Source: Corynebacterium sp. CNJ-954 (GTDB taxonomy: Bacteria; Actinomycetota; Actinomycetes; Mycobacteriales; Mycobacteriaceae). From it: a stretch of 64,000 bases of DNA. Position 1 is the first letter of the stretch. Every line of letters starts with the position of its first letter. The position numbers were made by a program, and so were the translations under genes. Below the pieces are notes generated by a model. It did no database searches and was not told the origin of the DNA. It saw only the letters and a program-made list of their open reading frames with translations. This document shows, one piece after another, positions 45,894 to 55,051 of this stretch. The stretch is from assembly GCF_001942345.1 (NCBI RefSeq), contig NZ_MKKI01000044.1, forward strand, positions 124,001 through 188,000, read 5' to 3'.

Positions 45894-46679
45894 TCACACC
45901 CGGATCAACAACTCACCGTGCGGCATCACGAACACCGCGGCCTCATCCTCACGCCATGTCCGCCATCCGGCACAGATTCGGTCGGTGGCATCTGCGGGGA
46001 CTGCACCGGACTCACGGGTGCGGCGGGTCCAGTTGTCCGCCAGCCACGAGGCCCCCGCCCCGGCACTGTACTGCCATGTCGTCGTGCTGAAGGTGATCTG
46101 CCCGGGGCCGAATCCGGCGGCGCGGGCCCACTCCGGCAGGTGGCGTCCGGCATCGGGCTCTCCGCCGTTGGCCCGTGCCCGACGCCGGTAGTCGTGCTGC
46201 CATTCCAGCATTCCCTCCGGCTGCGGATAAAAGAACATGGCGTCGTAGTCGGCGTCCCGTACCGCGACGATACCGCCGGGGGCGGCGACACGTGCGCATT
46301 CACGCAGAGCGCCGACCGGGTCACCCAGGTGCTGGAGCACCTGGTGTGCGACGACGACGTCGAAGGTCCCGTCCTGGAACGGCAGTGCCTGTGCGTCACC
46401 GGTCATGAACACCGCACCGATACCGCGGCGGCGAGCCAGCTCCTCGGCAGCGGCCACAGGTGCCGGGGTGTTCTCCACACCGATGACCTGGGACGCCGCC
46501 CCGCCCTCACCGGCGATGGCAGCTGCCAGGTCCAGGGTGATCGATCCGGGACCGCACCCCACGTCGAGGACCCGGGAGTCGCGGTGCAGGTACGGGAGGA
46601 CGAACGCCATGGAGTCCTGTGCCGTGCGTGTCACGTGGTTGGCGAGGACCGCCGGACCGTGTCCGTGGGTGTACTTCAT
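45894..46679 (-). CDS. Class I SAM-dependent methyltransferase
   Basis: 261 aa. Motif I DVGCGPGSITLDLAAAI, then GVENTP, motif II-like GDAQALPFQDGTFDVVVAHQVLQHLGDP and ECARVAAPGGIVAV. The architecture matches UbiE/COQ5-type enzymes acting on small molecules. Lies 2 bp after the thioesterase gene on the same strand. ATG 46679 is the start. Substrate unknown. Confidence 0.85.
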   Translation of the reverse strand: MKYTHGHGPAVLANHVTRTAQDSMAFVLPYLHRDSRVLDVGCGPGSITLDLAAAIAGEGGAASQVIGVENTPAPVAAAEELARRRGIGAVFMTGDAQALPFQDGTFDVVVAHQVLQHLGDPVGALRECARVAAPGGIVAVRDADYDAMFFYPQPEGMLEWQHDYRRRARANGGEPDAGRHLPEWARAAGFGPGQITFSTTTWQYSAGAGASWLADNWTRRTRESGAVPADATDRICAGWRTWREDEAAVFVMPHGELLIRV

Positions 46680-46681
46680 GG

Positions 46682-47497
46682 TCAGGAGAACCGGATCCCG
46701 GCGAACTGGTGGGACTGGGCGACGAGCGTACCTGTCGCATCCCACACTGTCGCCGACTCATCGACCCGGTCGCCCTGGACGAGATTGGCCTTCAACAGGA
46801 CGTTCACCGGTCCGGGCGCGGGCACCGCCCGGACATATGTCGACAGTTCAATGGTCGGTACCCACCCGCCGGGCTGGACGTCGAACGTCGCCGGCGGGAG
46901 CACGTCGGCGGCGAGCAGCAGGGACTCCGGGGTGAAGTTCTCCCCGTCCGGCAGCTCGACCCACGCCCGCACCTCGCCGAGTCCGCGGGGTTCACCGGCG
47001 GTGAAGGCGGTCTGCCCGGGGTGCAGGTACAGCCCGGCGTGGTGGAGGATCTCCACGGGAAACTGCTCGGGCGGCGGGGTGAAGCGCACACACTCGTCGA
47101 ACGCGGCCCCCGGCGCGGGGAGATCCGCCGTGGACCAGTCGACGTCGGCGTCACCGAGTTCTCCGAGGGTGAACAGTGATTCGCCGGTGATCTGCCCGTG
47201 CTGGCTCATCCGGACGCGGACCTGTGTGGTGGTCCGGCCGCTGCGCAGGAGTTCGGAAGCCAGCTCCACCGCTCCCGGGCGTGGTGACCGTAGGAAATGG
47301 GTGGAGGCGGCGACGGTATGGGGGTGGACGCTGGCGTCGGTGGACTGTTCGGCCTCGGCCACTGCCGCCCGTGCCATGACCGTCTGCAGGTAGCCGCCGT
47401 TCGGGTTGCCCAGAATCGTCCATCCCGGGTCGATCTCTGCGCTCCAGAGGTGGTCGCCGCTCGGTGTGACGGCGCTGACGTCTGCGTATTCGCTCAC
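46682..47497 (-). CDS. Acyl-CoA thioesterase family protein (double hotdog)
   Basis: About 271 aa. First hotdog: WTILGNPNGGYLQTVMARAAV, VAASTHFLRSPRPGAVELASELLRSGRTTTQVRVRM; second: GGWVPTIELSTYVRAVPAPGPVNVLLKANLVQGDRVDESATVWDATGTLVAQS. Pattern of TesB-like thioesterases. Start at GTG 47497 gives a short gap of 5 bp to the response-regulator gene; ATG 47530 inside that gene is possible. Grouped with a methyltransferase and a two-component system. Confidence 0.78.
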   Translation of the reverse strand: MSEYADVSAVTPSGDHLWSAEIDPGWTILGNPNGGYLQTVMARAAVAEAEQSTDASVHPHTVAASTHFLRSPRPGAVELASELLRSGRTTTQVRVRMSQHGQITGESLFTLGELGDADVDWSTADLPAPGAAFDECVRFTPPPEQFPVEILHHAGLYLHPGQTAFTAGEPRGLGEVRAWVELPDGENFTPESLLLAADVLPPATFDVQPGGWVPTIELSTYVRAVPAPGPVNVLLKANLVQGDRVDESATVWDATGTLVAQSHQFAGIRFS

Positions 47498-47502
47498 CCG
47501 GA

Positions 47503-48165
47503 TCACTGTACCCGGTGTTCCCGGTGCCACAGGGCGGCTTGGAGCCGCGAGACCGCACCGATTTTGGCGAACAGGTTACCCAGGTGGGTTTTCACCGTGG
47601 TTTCACTGATGTGGAGGTCTGCTGCGATCTGACGGTTGGGCAACCCGGCGGCCACCAGTGCCAGGACCTGATCTTCCCTGGCGGTGAGGTGAACGTCCCC
47701 GGGGTCGGGTACGGGCTCCGTGCGTTCTGTGCGCTCGGCCCGTTGACGGAGGGCGGTGAGCACGGCGGTGGTCGTTTCATTGGAGAGTGCTGCGTCCCCC
47801 TGGACCACGGACCGGATCGCAGCGAGGATATTGGCCGGGCGTTCCGTCTTCACCAGGTATCCATCGGCGCCCGCGCCGATGGCGTCGAGGACGTCACCGT
47901 CGAGGCCGTAGGCGGAGATCGCAAGGACCCGGCACCCGGCGGCGCATAAGGCAGGGGTGATTTCGATTCCGCTGGCGCCGGGCATCCGCACGTCTGTCAG
48001 GACGATGTCTGGGCGGGCCCGGAGGGCGACGTCCACCGCCGACGGGCCGTCGTCCGCTTCCCCGACCACGGACATGTCGGGAGCGGATGCGATCAATGTG
48101 ACGATCCCCGTCCGGAAGGCTGCCTGGTCGTCAGCGACGACGACTCTGATCGGTGCGCTGGGCAT
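47503..48165 (-). CDS. NarL/LuxR-family response regulator
   Basis: 220 aa. Receiver domain: acidic pair at 12-13, phospho-acceptor Asp58 in DIVLTDVRMPG, switch Ser and Lys in AISAYG...GYLVKTERP. A LuxR HTH follows: LTAREDQVLALVAAGLPNRQIAADLHISETTVKTHLGNLFAKI. Its ATG shares one base with the histidine kinase stop (TAATG), so the pair is translationally coupled. The regulated genes are unknown; the thioesterase behind it may be part of the unit. Confidence 0.92.
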   Translation of the reverse strand: MPSAPIRVVVADDQAAFRTGIVTLIASAPDMSVVGEADDGPSAVDVALRARPDIVLTDVRMPGASGIEITPALCAAGCRVLAISAYGLDGDVLDAIGAGADGYLVKTERPANILAAIRSVVQGDAALSNETTTAVLTALRQRAERTERTEPVPDPGDVHLTAREDQVLALVAAGLPNRQIAADLHISETTVKTHLGNLFAKIGAVSRLQAALWHREHRVQ

Positions 48166-49379
48166 TATCGGCCCCCTTCCCCGGATGTGTGCAGCGGCAG
48201 GTGTGCCCGGAGCCGCCAGGTGTCGGATTCGTGCACTGCCTCGACGGTGCCTCCGAGCGCACGTGCGCGGTTGCCCATGGTCCGTAGTCCGAGCGTGGTG
48301 GTCTCCCCTGTCCTCGGAGCCGTCGAGGCACGACAGCGGTTCCGGCAGTCCATTTCCAGGTGACCAGGATGGACGACGACGTGCAGGGAGCGCGGCGAGG
48401 CACCGTGCCGTACGGCGTTGGTGACCGCCTCCGCGCAGATATGCAGTAGTACGGTTCGGACGCCGGTCGGCACGACGGCGGGATCGTCGACCTGCGGATC
48501 AATTCCGACGACAGCCTCGGCTCCCAGCCGCTGGCGGAAGATGTCCCAGTTCAGCGTCGGCACGGTGGAGGACGCCTGACGTCCTGCCCCCGTGCCCGGG
48601 CCCGCCAGCACCCCGATCACTTCACGGAGATCACCCAATGCCGCCTCCGCACTGTCCCTGGCTGTCTCGAGAGACCGTGCCCGAGCGACAGGTTCATCAA
48701 GGTCCAGCGCCAGGCTCGTGTGCAGGGAGACGGCGGTCAGGTGTCCTGCCACCACGTCATGCAGGTCCTGGGCGATCTGCAACCGGTCCGACTCCACCTC
48801 GCGGGCAGCGCGTTCACCGGCAAGTTCGTGTTCGGTACGGGCGAGTTCTTCGGCCGCCTCCTGGGCGACCCGGTGGTGACGTACCTCCCATCCCCAGGCC
48901 AACGGGGTGAACACGGCGACCACGATGATCATCGCTCCGACGACCACTGCGGTTCCCAGCGGAATGGCGTCACCCCAACTCACCAGCATCGCCGCCGCCA
49001 TCACGGTACCGACGGCAATTCCCGTGACGGTGGCGGACCTCGCAGACCGGACGCTGCCCCGCGCCACCGGCGCCCACAACCCTTCCACAAGAAGGATGTA
49101 GGCACTGACCTGGTTGCCGACGAGAAGTTCCAGCAGGCTCACCGGAACAACCACCACGAGAAGCAGTCCGGGACGTGAGGAGCGGAAGAGGGTGCCGAGC
49201 GCACCGGTCAACATCAATGCCAGCGAGACCGCAGCCGGCCACGGCGCCGCCGCAATGACTCCGCTGAGGAAGGGCTGGTCAGTCACCCCGGACAGGTACA
49301 GCACGACAACGACGACCACGTAGAGCACCATGGCACGGACGTCGCCCCTGCTGATGACGGGAAAGTGACCGGTGTCCAT
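48165..49379 (-). CDS. Sensor histidine kinase, HisKA_3 type
   Basis: 404 aa. Five to six membrane segments in the first ~170 residues (VLYVVVVVVLYLSG, VIAAAPWPAAVSLALMLTGAL and others), coiled-coil linker VAQEAAEELARTEHELAGERAAREVESDRLQIAQDLHDVVAGHLTAVSLHTS with the phospho-His in DLHD, then HATPase with N-box EAVTNAVRHG and a weak G-box (LGLRTMGNRARALGG). No extracytoplasmic sensor domain is apparent, so it probably senses within the membrane. Start ATG 49379. Partner of the following regulator. Confidence 0.88.
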   Translation of the reverse strand: MDTGHFPVISRGDVRAMVLYVVVVVVLYLSGVTDQPFLSGVIAAAPWPAAVSLALMLTGALGTLFRSSRPGLLLVVVVPVSLLELLVGNQVSAYILLVEGLWAPVARGSVRSARSATVTGIAVGTVMAAAMLVSWGDAIPLGTAVVVGAMIIVVAVFTPLAWGWEVRHHRVAQEAAEELARTEHELAGERAAREVESDRLQIAQDLHDVVAGHLTAVSLHTSLALDLDEPVARARSLETARDSAEAALGDLREVIGVLAGPGTGAGRQASSTVPTLNWDIFRQRLGAEAVVGIDPQVDDPAVVPTGVRTVLLHICAEAVTNAVRHGASPRSLHVVVHPGHLEMDCRNRCRASTAPRTGETTTLGLRTMGNRARALGGTVEAVHESDTWRLRAHLPLHTSGEGGR

Positions 49380-49458
49380 GGAAGTAAGGCTAGCAAGGCA
49401 CACGGACGTGAAATCTCCTACCGATGGAGGAGGTCGCCCGGCCACCCGGCAGAGAACG

Positions 49459-50211
49459 ATGAGACACATGGATTCCCTCCCCGATTCCTTCAGCTACCTG
49501 TCCCTGGTCGTACTGGCGCTGGTCGACTCGACGAGCGTCGGGACCCTGGTTGTGCCACTCCTTCTCCTCGTCGTCAGCGGCAGTGCCGGAGTGACCGCCG
49601 GAAGAACTGCCGCGGCGACCTTCTACTACCTGGCTGTCATCGGTGCCTTCTACTGGGCGGTCGGCGTCGCACTCACCGCCGGGGCCCTTCCGCTGCTCGA
49701 ACGCTTCGGCGATACCCTGACCTCCCCGGGTGCGATGACTGTCTTCGCGGTCCTCGGTGTCCTGCTGGTGGTGTGGTCGTTCCGGATCGACCCGAAAGCC
49801 GTCCGTAAGCGCGGCGGTGACCCGGAGGCCGGTGCCCGCCGGTGGTCGGAACGTGTCCGCGTCGCGAGCACCAGCTACCGGGCACTGACCGGACTGGCCC
49901 TGGTGGCCGGGCTCGCGGAGGTGGCGACGATGATCCCCTACCTGGCGGCGATCGGCATCATCGTCGACAGCGGCGCCGGTCTCGCACGGTCTGCAGTGAT
50001 CCTCGTCGCCTACTGCGTGGTCATGATCGTGCCGGCTGCGGTCCTGGCGGTGGCACGCATGGCGGGAGGAAACCGCCTGGACAGGGTGCTCGCCCGTGTC
50101 CACGACTGGAGTGTGCGTGGTGCGGCGGGGGCGTTCTCGTGGGCGGTAGGCATCGTCGGGGTGGTCATCGTCCTGAACACGGCGCCGACGGCGCTGTCAT
50201 TTCTCCAGTGA
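49459..50211 (+). CDS. GAP (Sap/SfLAP-like) family membrane protein
   Basis: 250 aa. Six hydrophobic segments with the actinobacterial GAP pattern: LALVDSTSVGTLVVPLLLLV near the N-terminus (DSTS) and ALTGLALVAGLAEVATMIPYLAAIGIIV in the middle. Mycobacterial Gap is needed for glycopeptidolipid export, and that role is not shown here. ATG 49459 or 49468 is the start; GAGA precedes 49459. It is divergent from the histidine kinase gene with 79 bp between. Confidence 0.78.
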   Translation: MRHMDSLPDSFSYLSLVVLALVDSTSVGTLVVPLLLLVVSGSAGVTAGRTAAATFYYLAVIGAFYWAVGVALTAGALPLLERFGDTLTSPGAMTVFAVLGVLLVVWSFRIDPKAVRKRGGDPEAGARRWSERVRVASTSYRALTGLALVAGLAEVATMIPYLAAIGIIVDSGAGLARSAVILVAYCVVMIVPAAVLAVARMAGGNRLDRVLARVHDWSVRGAAGAFSWAVGIVGVVIVLNTAPTALSFLQ

Positions 50212-50229
50212 CTGCGGCTGCGGGGCTGT

Positions 50230-51279
50230 TCAGCGGGAAAACAGGTCAGTGAGGTTCGCGTCGATCTGACTCATGTAGTCCGGGCTGATGTTGAACAGTC
50301 CGAGATGTCCCGCGTCGTCGTCGATGACCCGCAGTTCACTGCCGGGGATCAGCTCCTGTTCTGCAGCGCAGTCACGGACCGGGAAGAACATGTCTTCGCT
50401 GACCGGCATCACGAAAGTCGTCGCTGTGACACGGCCGAGAGCTGCGGCAAGGTCGCCGCCGGTATGCCGGGACACATCGCCTCTCTGCCATTTCCACGCG
50501 TTGTTCAGCAGTGTGTTCGGGTCCATCGACATGAACAACGGATCCAAGAAGTCAGACAGTACGGCCTCAGGAGCGTCGAAGCCGAGACCGCGCCAGGCCT
50601 CCTTCTTCCACCAGGCCGTTGAGAACCCCATGACGGCCCACAGGTGGGACTGTCGCCGCAGGCCGTCGGCGACATCGGTGTGCGAGGTGTACTCGCCCCC
50701 GGCGAACCCGGGATCGGATTCGATGGCTTCGTTGAGGGTCTGGGTGAACAGGAAATCGTGCGGGGTGTTCTGTGCGGTTCCGGCGATGGCCGCGGCACGG
50801 TGGACCCTGTCCGGGAACCGCACGATCCACTCATAGGTCTGTTGGGCACCCATTGACCCGCCCACGACCGCGAAGAGTTCCTCGATGCCGAACTCCTGAT
50901 GGAGCAGCCGCTGCTGGGCCACGACGTCGTCGCCGATCCTCACCTTCGGGAATGACGACATCGCGATGGAGTCGTCGTCGGTGTTCCGCGGGGACACGGA
51001 CATTCCGTTACCGATCTGGTTGACGCAGACGATGAAGTACTTCGACGGGTCCAGTGCATGGCCCGTGCCGATGTACTCCTGGAACCATGTCCCGTGGGTA
51101 CCGGAATACCAGGTCGGGATGAGGATCGCGTTCGTCCTGTCAGCATTGAGGGTGCCGGCGGTGGCGTAGGCCAGCCAGCAGTCGTCGATCACTCCCCCGT
51201 CCTCGAGTTCGAGCCGACCGATGGAGGCGGTCTCATAGGGACCCTGGGTTTCTGCGGTGTAGAAGTTGTTCTCGATCAT
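50230..51279 (-). CDS. MetX-like alpha/beta hydrolase (homoserine O-acetyltransferase family)
   Basis: 349 aa. Seen: oxyanion region NAILIPTWYSGTH, IVCVNQIGNGMSVSPRNT, nucleophile elbow VVGGSMGAQQTYEW, Asp in MPVSEDMFFPV and His in DDDAGHLGLF. These match the MetX superfamily, but the typical QFLSGKDA-type helices are not obvious and members with hydrolase activity are common, so acetyltransferase activity is not certain. GGAGG lies 8 bases before ATG 51279. Three or four 10-bp direct repeats sit upstream. Confidence 0.82.
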   Translation of the reverse strand: MIENNFYTAETQGPYETASIGRLELEDGGVIDDCWLAYATAGTLNADRTNAILIPTWYSGTHGTWFQEYIGTGHALDPSKYFIVCVNQIGNGMSVSPRNTDDDSIAMSSFPKVRIGDDVVAQQRLLHQEFGIEELFAVVGGSMGAQQTYEWIVRFPDRVHRAAAIAGTAQNTPHDFLFTQTLNEAIESDPGFAGGEYTSHTDVADGLRRQSHLWAVMGFSTAWWKKEAWRGLGFDAPEAVLSDFLDPLFMSMDPNTLLNNAWKWQRGDVSRHTGGDLAAALGRVTATTFVMPVSEDMFFPVRDCAAEQELIPGSELRVIDDDAGHLGLFNISPDYMSQIDANLTDLFSR

Positions 51280-51292
51280 GTCCGGTTACCTC

Positions 51293-51333
51293 CTGGAATA
51301 GTGCGGAATAAGGCGAAATAAGGCGGAACAAAG
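51293..51333 (-). promoter_or_regulatory. Direct repeats with 10-bp period upstream of the MetX-like gene
   Basis: Four consecutive units on the plus strand: CTGGAATAGT, GCGGAATAAG, GCGAAATAAG, GCGGAACAAAG. The 10-bp spacing puts each unit on the same face of the helix. They lie 14-55 bp upstream of the start codon, in the promoter or leader. A repressor or activator array is the obvious reading. Confidence 0.5.
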
Positions 51334-51437
51334 GGGCGAGACAGGACCGGTTTCCCGACATTCCTGTTCTAATGCAAAACTACCCTGTTTTCCCTCGCGC
51401 CTTGCATCCGTGGGCCCGGAACGGTGAACTTGGACCC

Positions 51438-53234
51438 ATGAGAACTCCCGCCCGTCGTACCTGTCTGCCCGCGGCAGGGGCCCTCCTGTCCACCGCTGTC
51501 CTGCTCGGCGGGTGTTCGGCGCCGTGGAGCGACTCCCCCACCGACGAGTTCATCAACATGGTCAACGAGGGTGACTGGGCCGGTGCCGCCACACAGACCG
51601 ACGACCCCGACACCGCGGAGCGCTATCTCGCCGAGCTGGACGACTCCACCGGTGACACCTCCGTACACCTGGACGTTGAGGACGGTACGACGACAACGAC
51701 CTGGACCGTCCCGTCGGGCGACGAGGTCACCTCCGAGGGAGCGCTGTCCACGACGGACGGTGACGGCGACCCGGTCACGTGGAACCCACGGATCTTCGCC
51801 TCGGCGCTGACCCCCGAAACCACGGTGTCCTACTCCGACGACCGCACCTACGACCTTCCCGTCCTCGACGCCCGTAACGACACACAGATGTCGTGGACCA
51901 CGGTGACGGTTTTCTCGGCGAGCGCCACCGACGAGATGGCACCGGAACAGCAGGCCTCCGCCATTGCCGACGCGGCCCGTCCGGCGATCAACGACATCGA
52001 CGCCGGCGAGATTGCCGCGCAGATCACCGACGCCGGCGGGGACGCGACCACGTTGTTCTCACTCCGGCCCGAGGACGCCGAGAAGGTCACAGGGGCCCTC
52101 GACGACATCGCCGGGGTGAGCTCACGGGAAGAGGGGCGCCTGTTGTCCTCCGACGGAACGTCGTCCCCGGTTGACGGTGATGTGCGTGCGTACTGGGAGA
52201 AACGTCTCGATGAGACGGCCGGGTGGACGCTGACCACCACCGGTGACGAGGAGCAGGGCCTCGAGGGTGAGATTCTGGGACAGGAGAAGCCTGAAAGCTC
52301 CGATCCGATCCGGACGACCATGGACATGGGGGTCCAGGCCGCCGCGCAACGGGCCCTGGACTCAGAAGACCGCGCTGCGTCGATCGTGGCACTCAACGCC
52401 TCCACCGGGGGCCTCGTCGCCTCCGCCCAGAACGCCGCGGCAGATCGCCAAGGCACCCCCGCGATGACCGGCCAGTTCCCTCCCGGCTCCACGTTCAAGA
52501 CGGTGACCACCGCCGCAGCGCTCGGCCGGGGGACGGTCAGTCCGGACGAGGAGGTCGAGTGCCCCGCCAGTGTCGACGTCGACGGCAGGGTCATTCCCAA
52601 TGACAATGACTTCGACCTGGGGACCGTGCCGATGCACACCGCCTTCGCCGAGTCCTGCAACACCACCCAGGCGTTGATTTCCCGCGGTCTCGAACCGTCG
52701 GACCTCAAGGACACCGCGGCCCGCCTGGGACTGGGGGTCGACTTCGATGCGCCCGGGATGACGAGCATGACCGGCTCCGTCCCCGTCACCGAGCCCGGGG
52801 CCGCGCGGGTCGAGTCGGCGATCGGCCAGGGCGAGGTACTGGCGTCTCCGTTCGGCCTGGCGCTCATGGAGGCATCGGTCGCCCATGACGGCAGGATGGT
52901 CACCCCGTCGGTGATCCAGGGTGAAGAGACGACCAGCGACCTGGAGGACGCGGCCCCCGACCCCCTCGATCCTGACGTGGTCGGGGCCCTGCGGTCGATG
53001 ATGCGCGAAGCGGTCACCTCCGGCACAGCCTCCTCGCTCAGCGACATCGACGGATTGGGCGGGAAGACCGGTACCGCCGAAATCGGCGACGGCGACGCCC
53101 ACGGGTGGTTCGTCGGCAGTGTCGGTGACCTCGCATTCTGCGTGTTCATCGAGGGTGCCGACTCCTCTGGACCGGCTGTCGAGATGGCGGGCGACTTCCT
53201 GCGCGACGACGCCATGGACGAGATCACCGGCTAA
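51438..53234 (+). CDS. Lipoprotein penicillin-binding protein (class B-like transpeptidase)
   Basis: 598 aa. Signal peptide with lipobox LLGGC, then a MecA_N/NTF2-like domain (DEFINMVNEGDWAGAATQT), and a transpeptidase domain with SxxK STFK at ~351, SxN SCN at ~406 and KTG at ~543. The order and the NTF2-like domain resemble PBPs such as mycobacterial PbpA-like/Rv2864c. Expected at the outer face of the membrane, cross-linking peptidoglycan. Start ATG 51438; a further ATG 51372 would place 22 residues before the signal. Two META-domain genes follow. Confidence 0.9.
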   Translation: MRTPARRTCLPAAGALLSTAVLLGGCSAPWSDSPTDEFINMVNEGDWAGAATQTDDPDTAERYLAELDDSTGDTSVHLDVEDGTTTTTWTVPSGDEVTSEGALSTTDGDGDPVTWNPRIFASALTPETTVSYSDDRTYDLPVLDARNDTQMSWTTVTVFSASATDEMAPEQQASAIADAARPAINDIDAGEIAAQITDAGGDATTLFSLRPEDAEKVTGALDDIAGVSSREEGRLLSSDGTSSPVDGDVRAYWEKRLDETAGWTLTTTGDEEQGLEGEILGQEKPESSDPIRTTMDMGVQAAAQRALDSEDRAASIVALNASTGGLVASAQNAAADRQGTPAMTGQFPPGSTFKTVTTAAALGRGTVSPDEEVECPASVDVDGRVIPNDNDFDLGTVPMHTAFAESCNTTQALISRGLEPSDLKDTAARLGLGVDFDAPGMTSMTGSVPVTEPGAARVESAIGQGEVLASPFGLALMEASVAHDGRMVTPSVIQGEETTSDLEDAAPDPLDPDVVGALRSMMREAVTSGTASSLSDIDGLGGKTGTAEIGDGDAHGWFVGSVGDLAFCVFIEGADSSGPAVEMAGDFLRDDAMDEITG

Positions 53235-53308
53235 CACCCCGATAGCCCGGGGCGATGGAACAGATAACAGAAGCGAGTCTCACCGACCCCACCAAGGAGT
53301 GGAACGTC

Positions 53309-53740
53309 ATGACCCTCACCCGCAAAGTTCTCACCGGAGCAGTCGCTGCGCTGGCCGTCGTCGGACTGGCCGGCACCCCGACCGCTGCCGCGCAGCCGGA
53401 GCTCCCTGGGTCGTCCCTACCCTCGCTCCCCTCTCTGTCCTCCCTTCCTGCAGTTCCGTTCACGGGCACCTGGGTTGACGCGAACCCGACCGGTGGTGCG
53501 AAGGTCACGTTCGACCACGGGCGGATCTCCGGGACGGACGGATGCAACGGCGTCGGTTCGTCGTACACGGTCAACGGCAATGTCGCCGACGTCGATCCTT
53601 TCCTCTCCACGATGATGGCGTGCACCGGACCGTGGAGCCAGTGGCTGCAGGGGGTGTCCACCATCCACCACTACGGCGCGGTACTGGTGGTCCACGGTGA
53701 CGACGGTGGCGTCCTCGGCGTCCTGCGTCCGGCCTTCTGA
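53309..53740 (+). CDS. Secreted META-domain protein
   Basis: 143 aa. Cleavable signal peptide (LTGAVAALAVVGLAGTPTAAAQ), a short low-complexity spacer (LPGSSLPSLPSLSSLP) and a META/HslJ-like domain: FTGTWVDANPTGGAKVTFDHGRISGTDGCNGVGSSYTV...STMMACTGPWSQWL. Function unknown; no lipobox. AAGGAG precedes ATG 53309. The stop overlaps the next gene, which has the same domain. Confidence 0.82.
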   Translation: MTLTRKVLTGAVAALAVVGLAGTPTAAAQPELPGSSLPSLPSLSSLPAVPFTGTWVDANPTGGAKVTFDHGRISGTDGCNGVGSSYTVNGNVADVDPFLSTMMACTGPWSQWLQGVSTIHHYGAVLVVHGDDGGVLGVLRPAF

Positions 53741-54186
53741 TGCGGGCAGGACGCCCGGCCACGGCGCTTGCTGCGGTCCTGCTCGCCGTGGGACTGACGG
53801 CCTGCGGCGGTTCCGATGATCCCGACCCACCCCCGACAACGGAGGCCAGCACCGTGCCCGACACATCACCCGACTCACCGACCGACTTCACCGGCACCTG
53901 GGTGGATCCCGAGGGGAAAGGCTACCTGAGCTTCGACGGCGACGGCGGCATCACCGGCAGTGACGCCTGCAACGGCATCACCACGACCTATTCCGTCGAC
54001 GGTGCTACCGCGACGGTGGAGCCGTTCCCCACCACGATGATGGCCTGCGGGGACGGCTGGTCGCAGTGGCTCCTCGGGGTGAGCACCGTGGAACTGGGCG
54101 ACGGAGCGCTCACCGTGCTCGGACGCGACGGTGAGGAGCTCGGCACCCTCGTCCCCGGTACCGTGCCCGGCGGTGAGCCGGAATGA
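53740..54186 (+). CDS. META-domain lipoprotein
   Basis: 148 aa. Lipobox LTAC, an acidic/Thr/Pro spacer and a META domain: FTGTWVDPEGKGYLSFDGDGGITGSDACNGITTTYSV...TTMMACGDGWSQWL. It is a tandem duplicate of the preceding gene, now lipid-anchored. ATG 53740 overlaps the previous stop (TGATG). Confidence 0.82.
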   Translation: MRAGRPATALAAVLLAVGLTACGGSDDPDPPPTTEASTVPDTSPDSPTDFTGTWVDPEGKGYLSFDGDGGITGSDACNGITTTYSVDGATATVEPFPTTMMACGDGWSQWLLGVSTVELGDGALTVLGRDGEELGTLVPGTVPGGEPE

Positions 54187-54193
54187 CACCGGC

Positions 54194-55051
54194 ATGACGC
54201 CCGTCCGGCTGATCGCCACCGACCTGGACAATACGCTGCTGCGGAGCGACAAGACCGTCAGTGCCCGCACCGTCGCCGCTCTCGAGACGGCGCGTTCGGC
54301 CGGTGTCCGGATCATCCCTGCCACGGCCCGCAACGTCCGCGGGGTCGTGGCGGTCAACGCGCGTACTGGTTTCTCGGACTGGGCTGTCTGCGGCAACGGT
54401 GCCTGTGGTGTCCACCTGGGCAGCGGCGAGGTGCTTTTCTCCGTCGAGACCGCACCGGTGTCCCTTGCGCAGGTGGTCGAGACCGTGCGTGGCCGCTTCC
54501 CCGGTGCCCGTTTCGCCGCCGTCCGGGATCTCGGCGCCCGCTTCGTCGCCGAAAGCGGGTACGCCGAGCTGGCGTCCACCTCGGATCACAGCCGTGACCC
54601 GGCGTCCATGGAACGGGCGGATGCCGGGGAACTCGTCGCGGCGCCGGCGGGCAAACTGGTGTTCCGTCACCCGTCGATCCCTGCTGAGGACCTGTTCGCC
54701 GCTGTGTCCGACGAGGTGGGCAGACTCGGAGGAGTGGAGGTCACACTGTCTGGCGCGCCGTTCGTGGAGGTGATGGCTGCCGGGGTGTCCAAGGCCGCCG
54801 GACTGGCCCGGTTGTGCTCCCACCTGGGGATCGCCCCGCAGGAGGTGCTGGCCCTCGGCGACGGGTTGAATGACATCGACATGCTGCAGTGGGCAGGTCG
54901 GGGGGTGGCGGTCGCCAATGCAGATCCGGCAGTCCTCGCCATCGCCGACGAGATCACCGCGGGTGCGGACGATGACGGGGTCGCGGAGGTACTCGAGCAG
55001 GTCAGCAAACACCTCAACAACAGCGTGACAGGACCTCGGCGACTGTCCTGA
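54194..55051 (+). CDS. Cof-type HAD hydrolase (YidA-like)
   Basis: 285 aa. Motif I RLIATDLDNTLLRSDKTVS (Asp-Leu-Asp), cap domain of type C2, motif III Lys in VSKAAGLARLCSHLG and motif IV EVLALGDGLNDIDMLQWAGRGVAVANA. Predicted to dephosphorylate sugar or cofactor phosphates. Its last 38 bp overlap the end of the convergent MocR gene. ATG 54194 is the start. Confidence 0.87.
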   Translation: MTPVRLIATDLDNTLLRSDKTVSARTVAALETARSAGVRIIPATARNVRGVVAVNARTGFSDWAVCGNGACGVHLGSGEVLFSVETAPVSLAQVVETVRGRFPGARFAAVRDLGARFVAESGYAELASTSDHSRDPASMERADAGELVAAPAGKLVFRHPSIPAEDLFAAVSDEVGRLGGVEVTLSGAPFVEVMAAGVSKAAGLARLCSHLGIAPQEVLALGDGLNDIDMLQWAGRGVAVANADPAVLAIADEITAGADDDGVAEVLEQVSKHLNNSVTGPRRLS

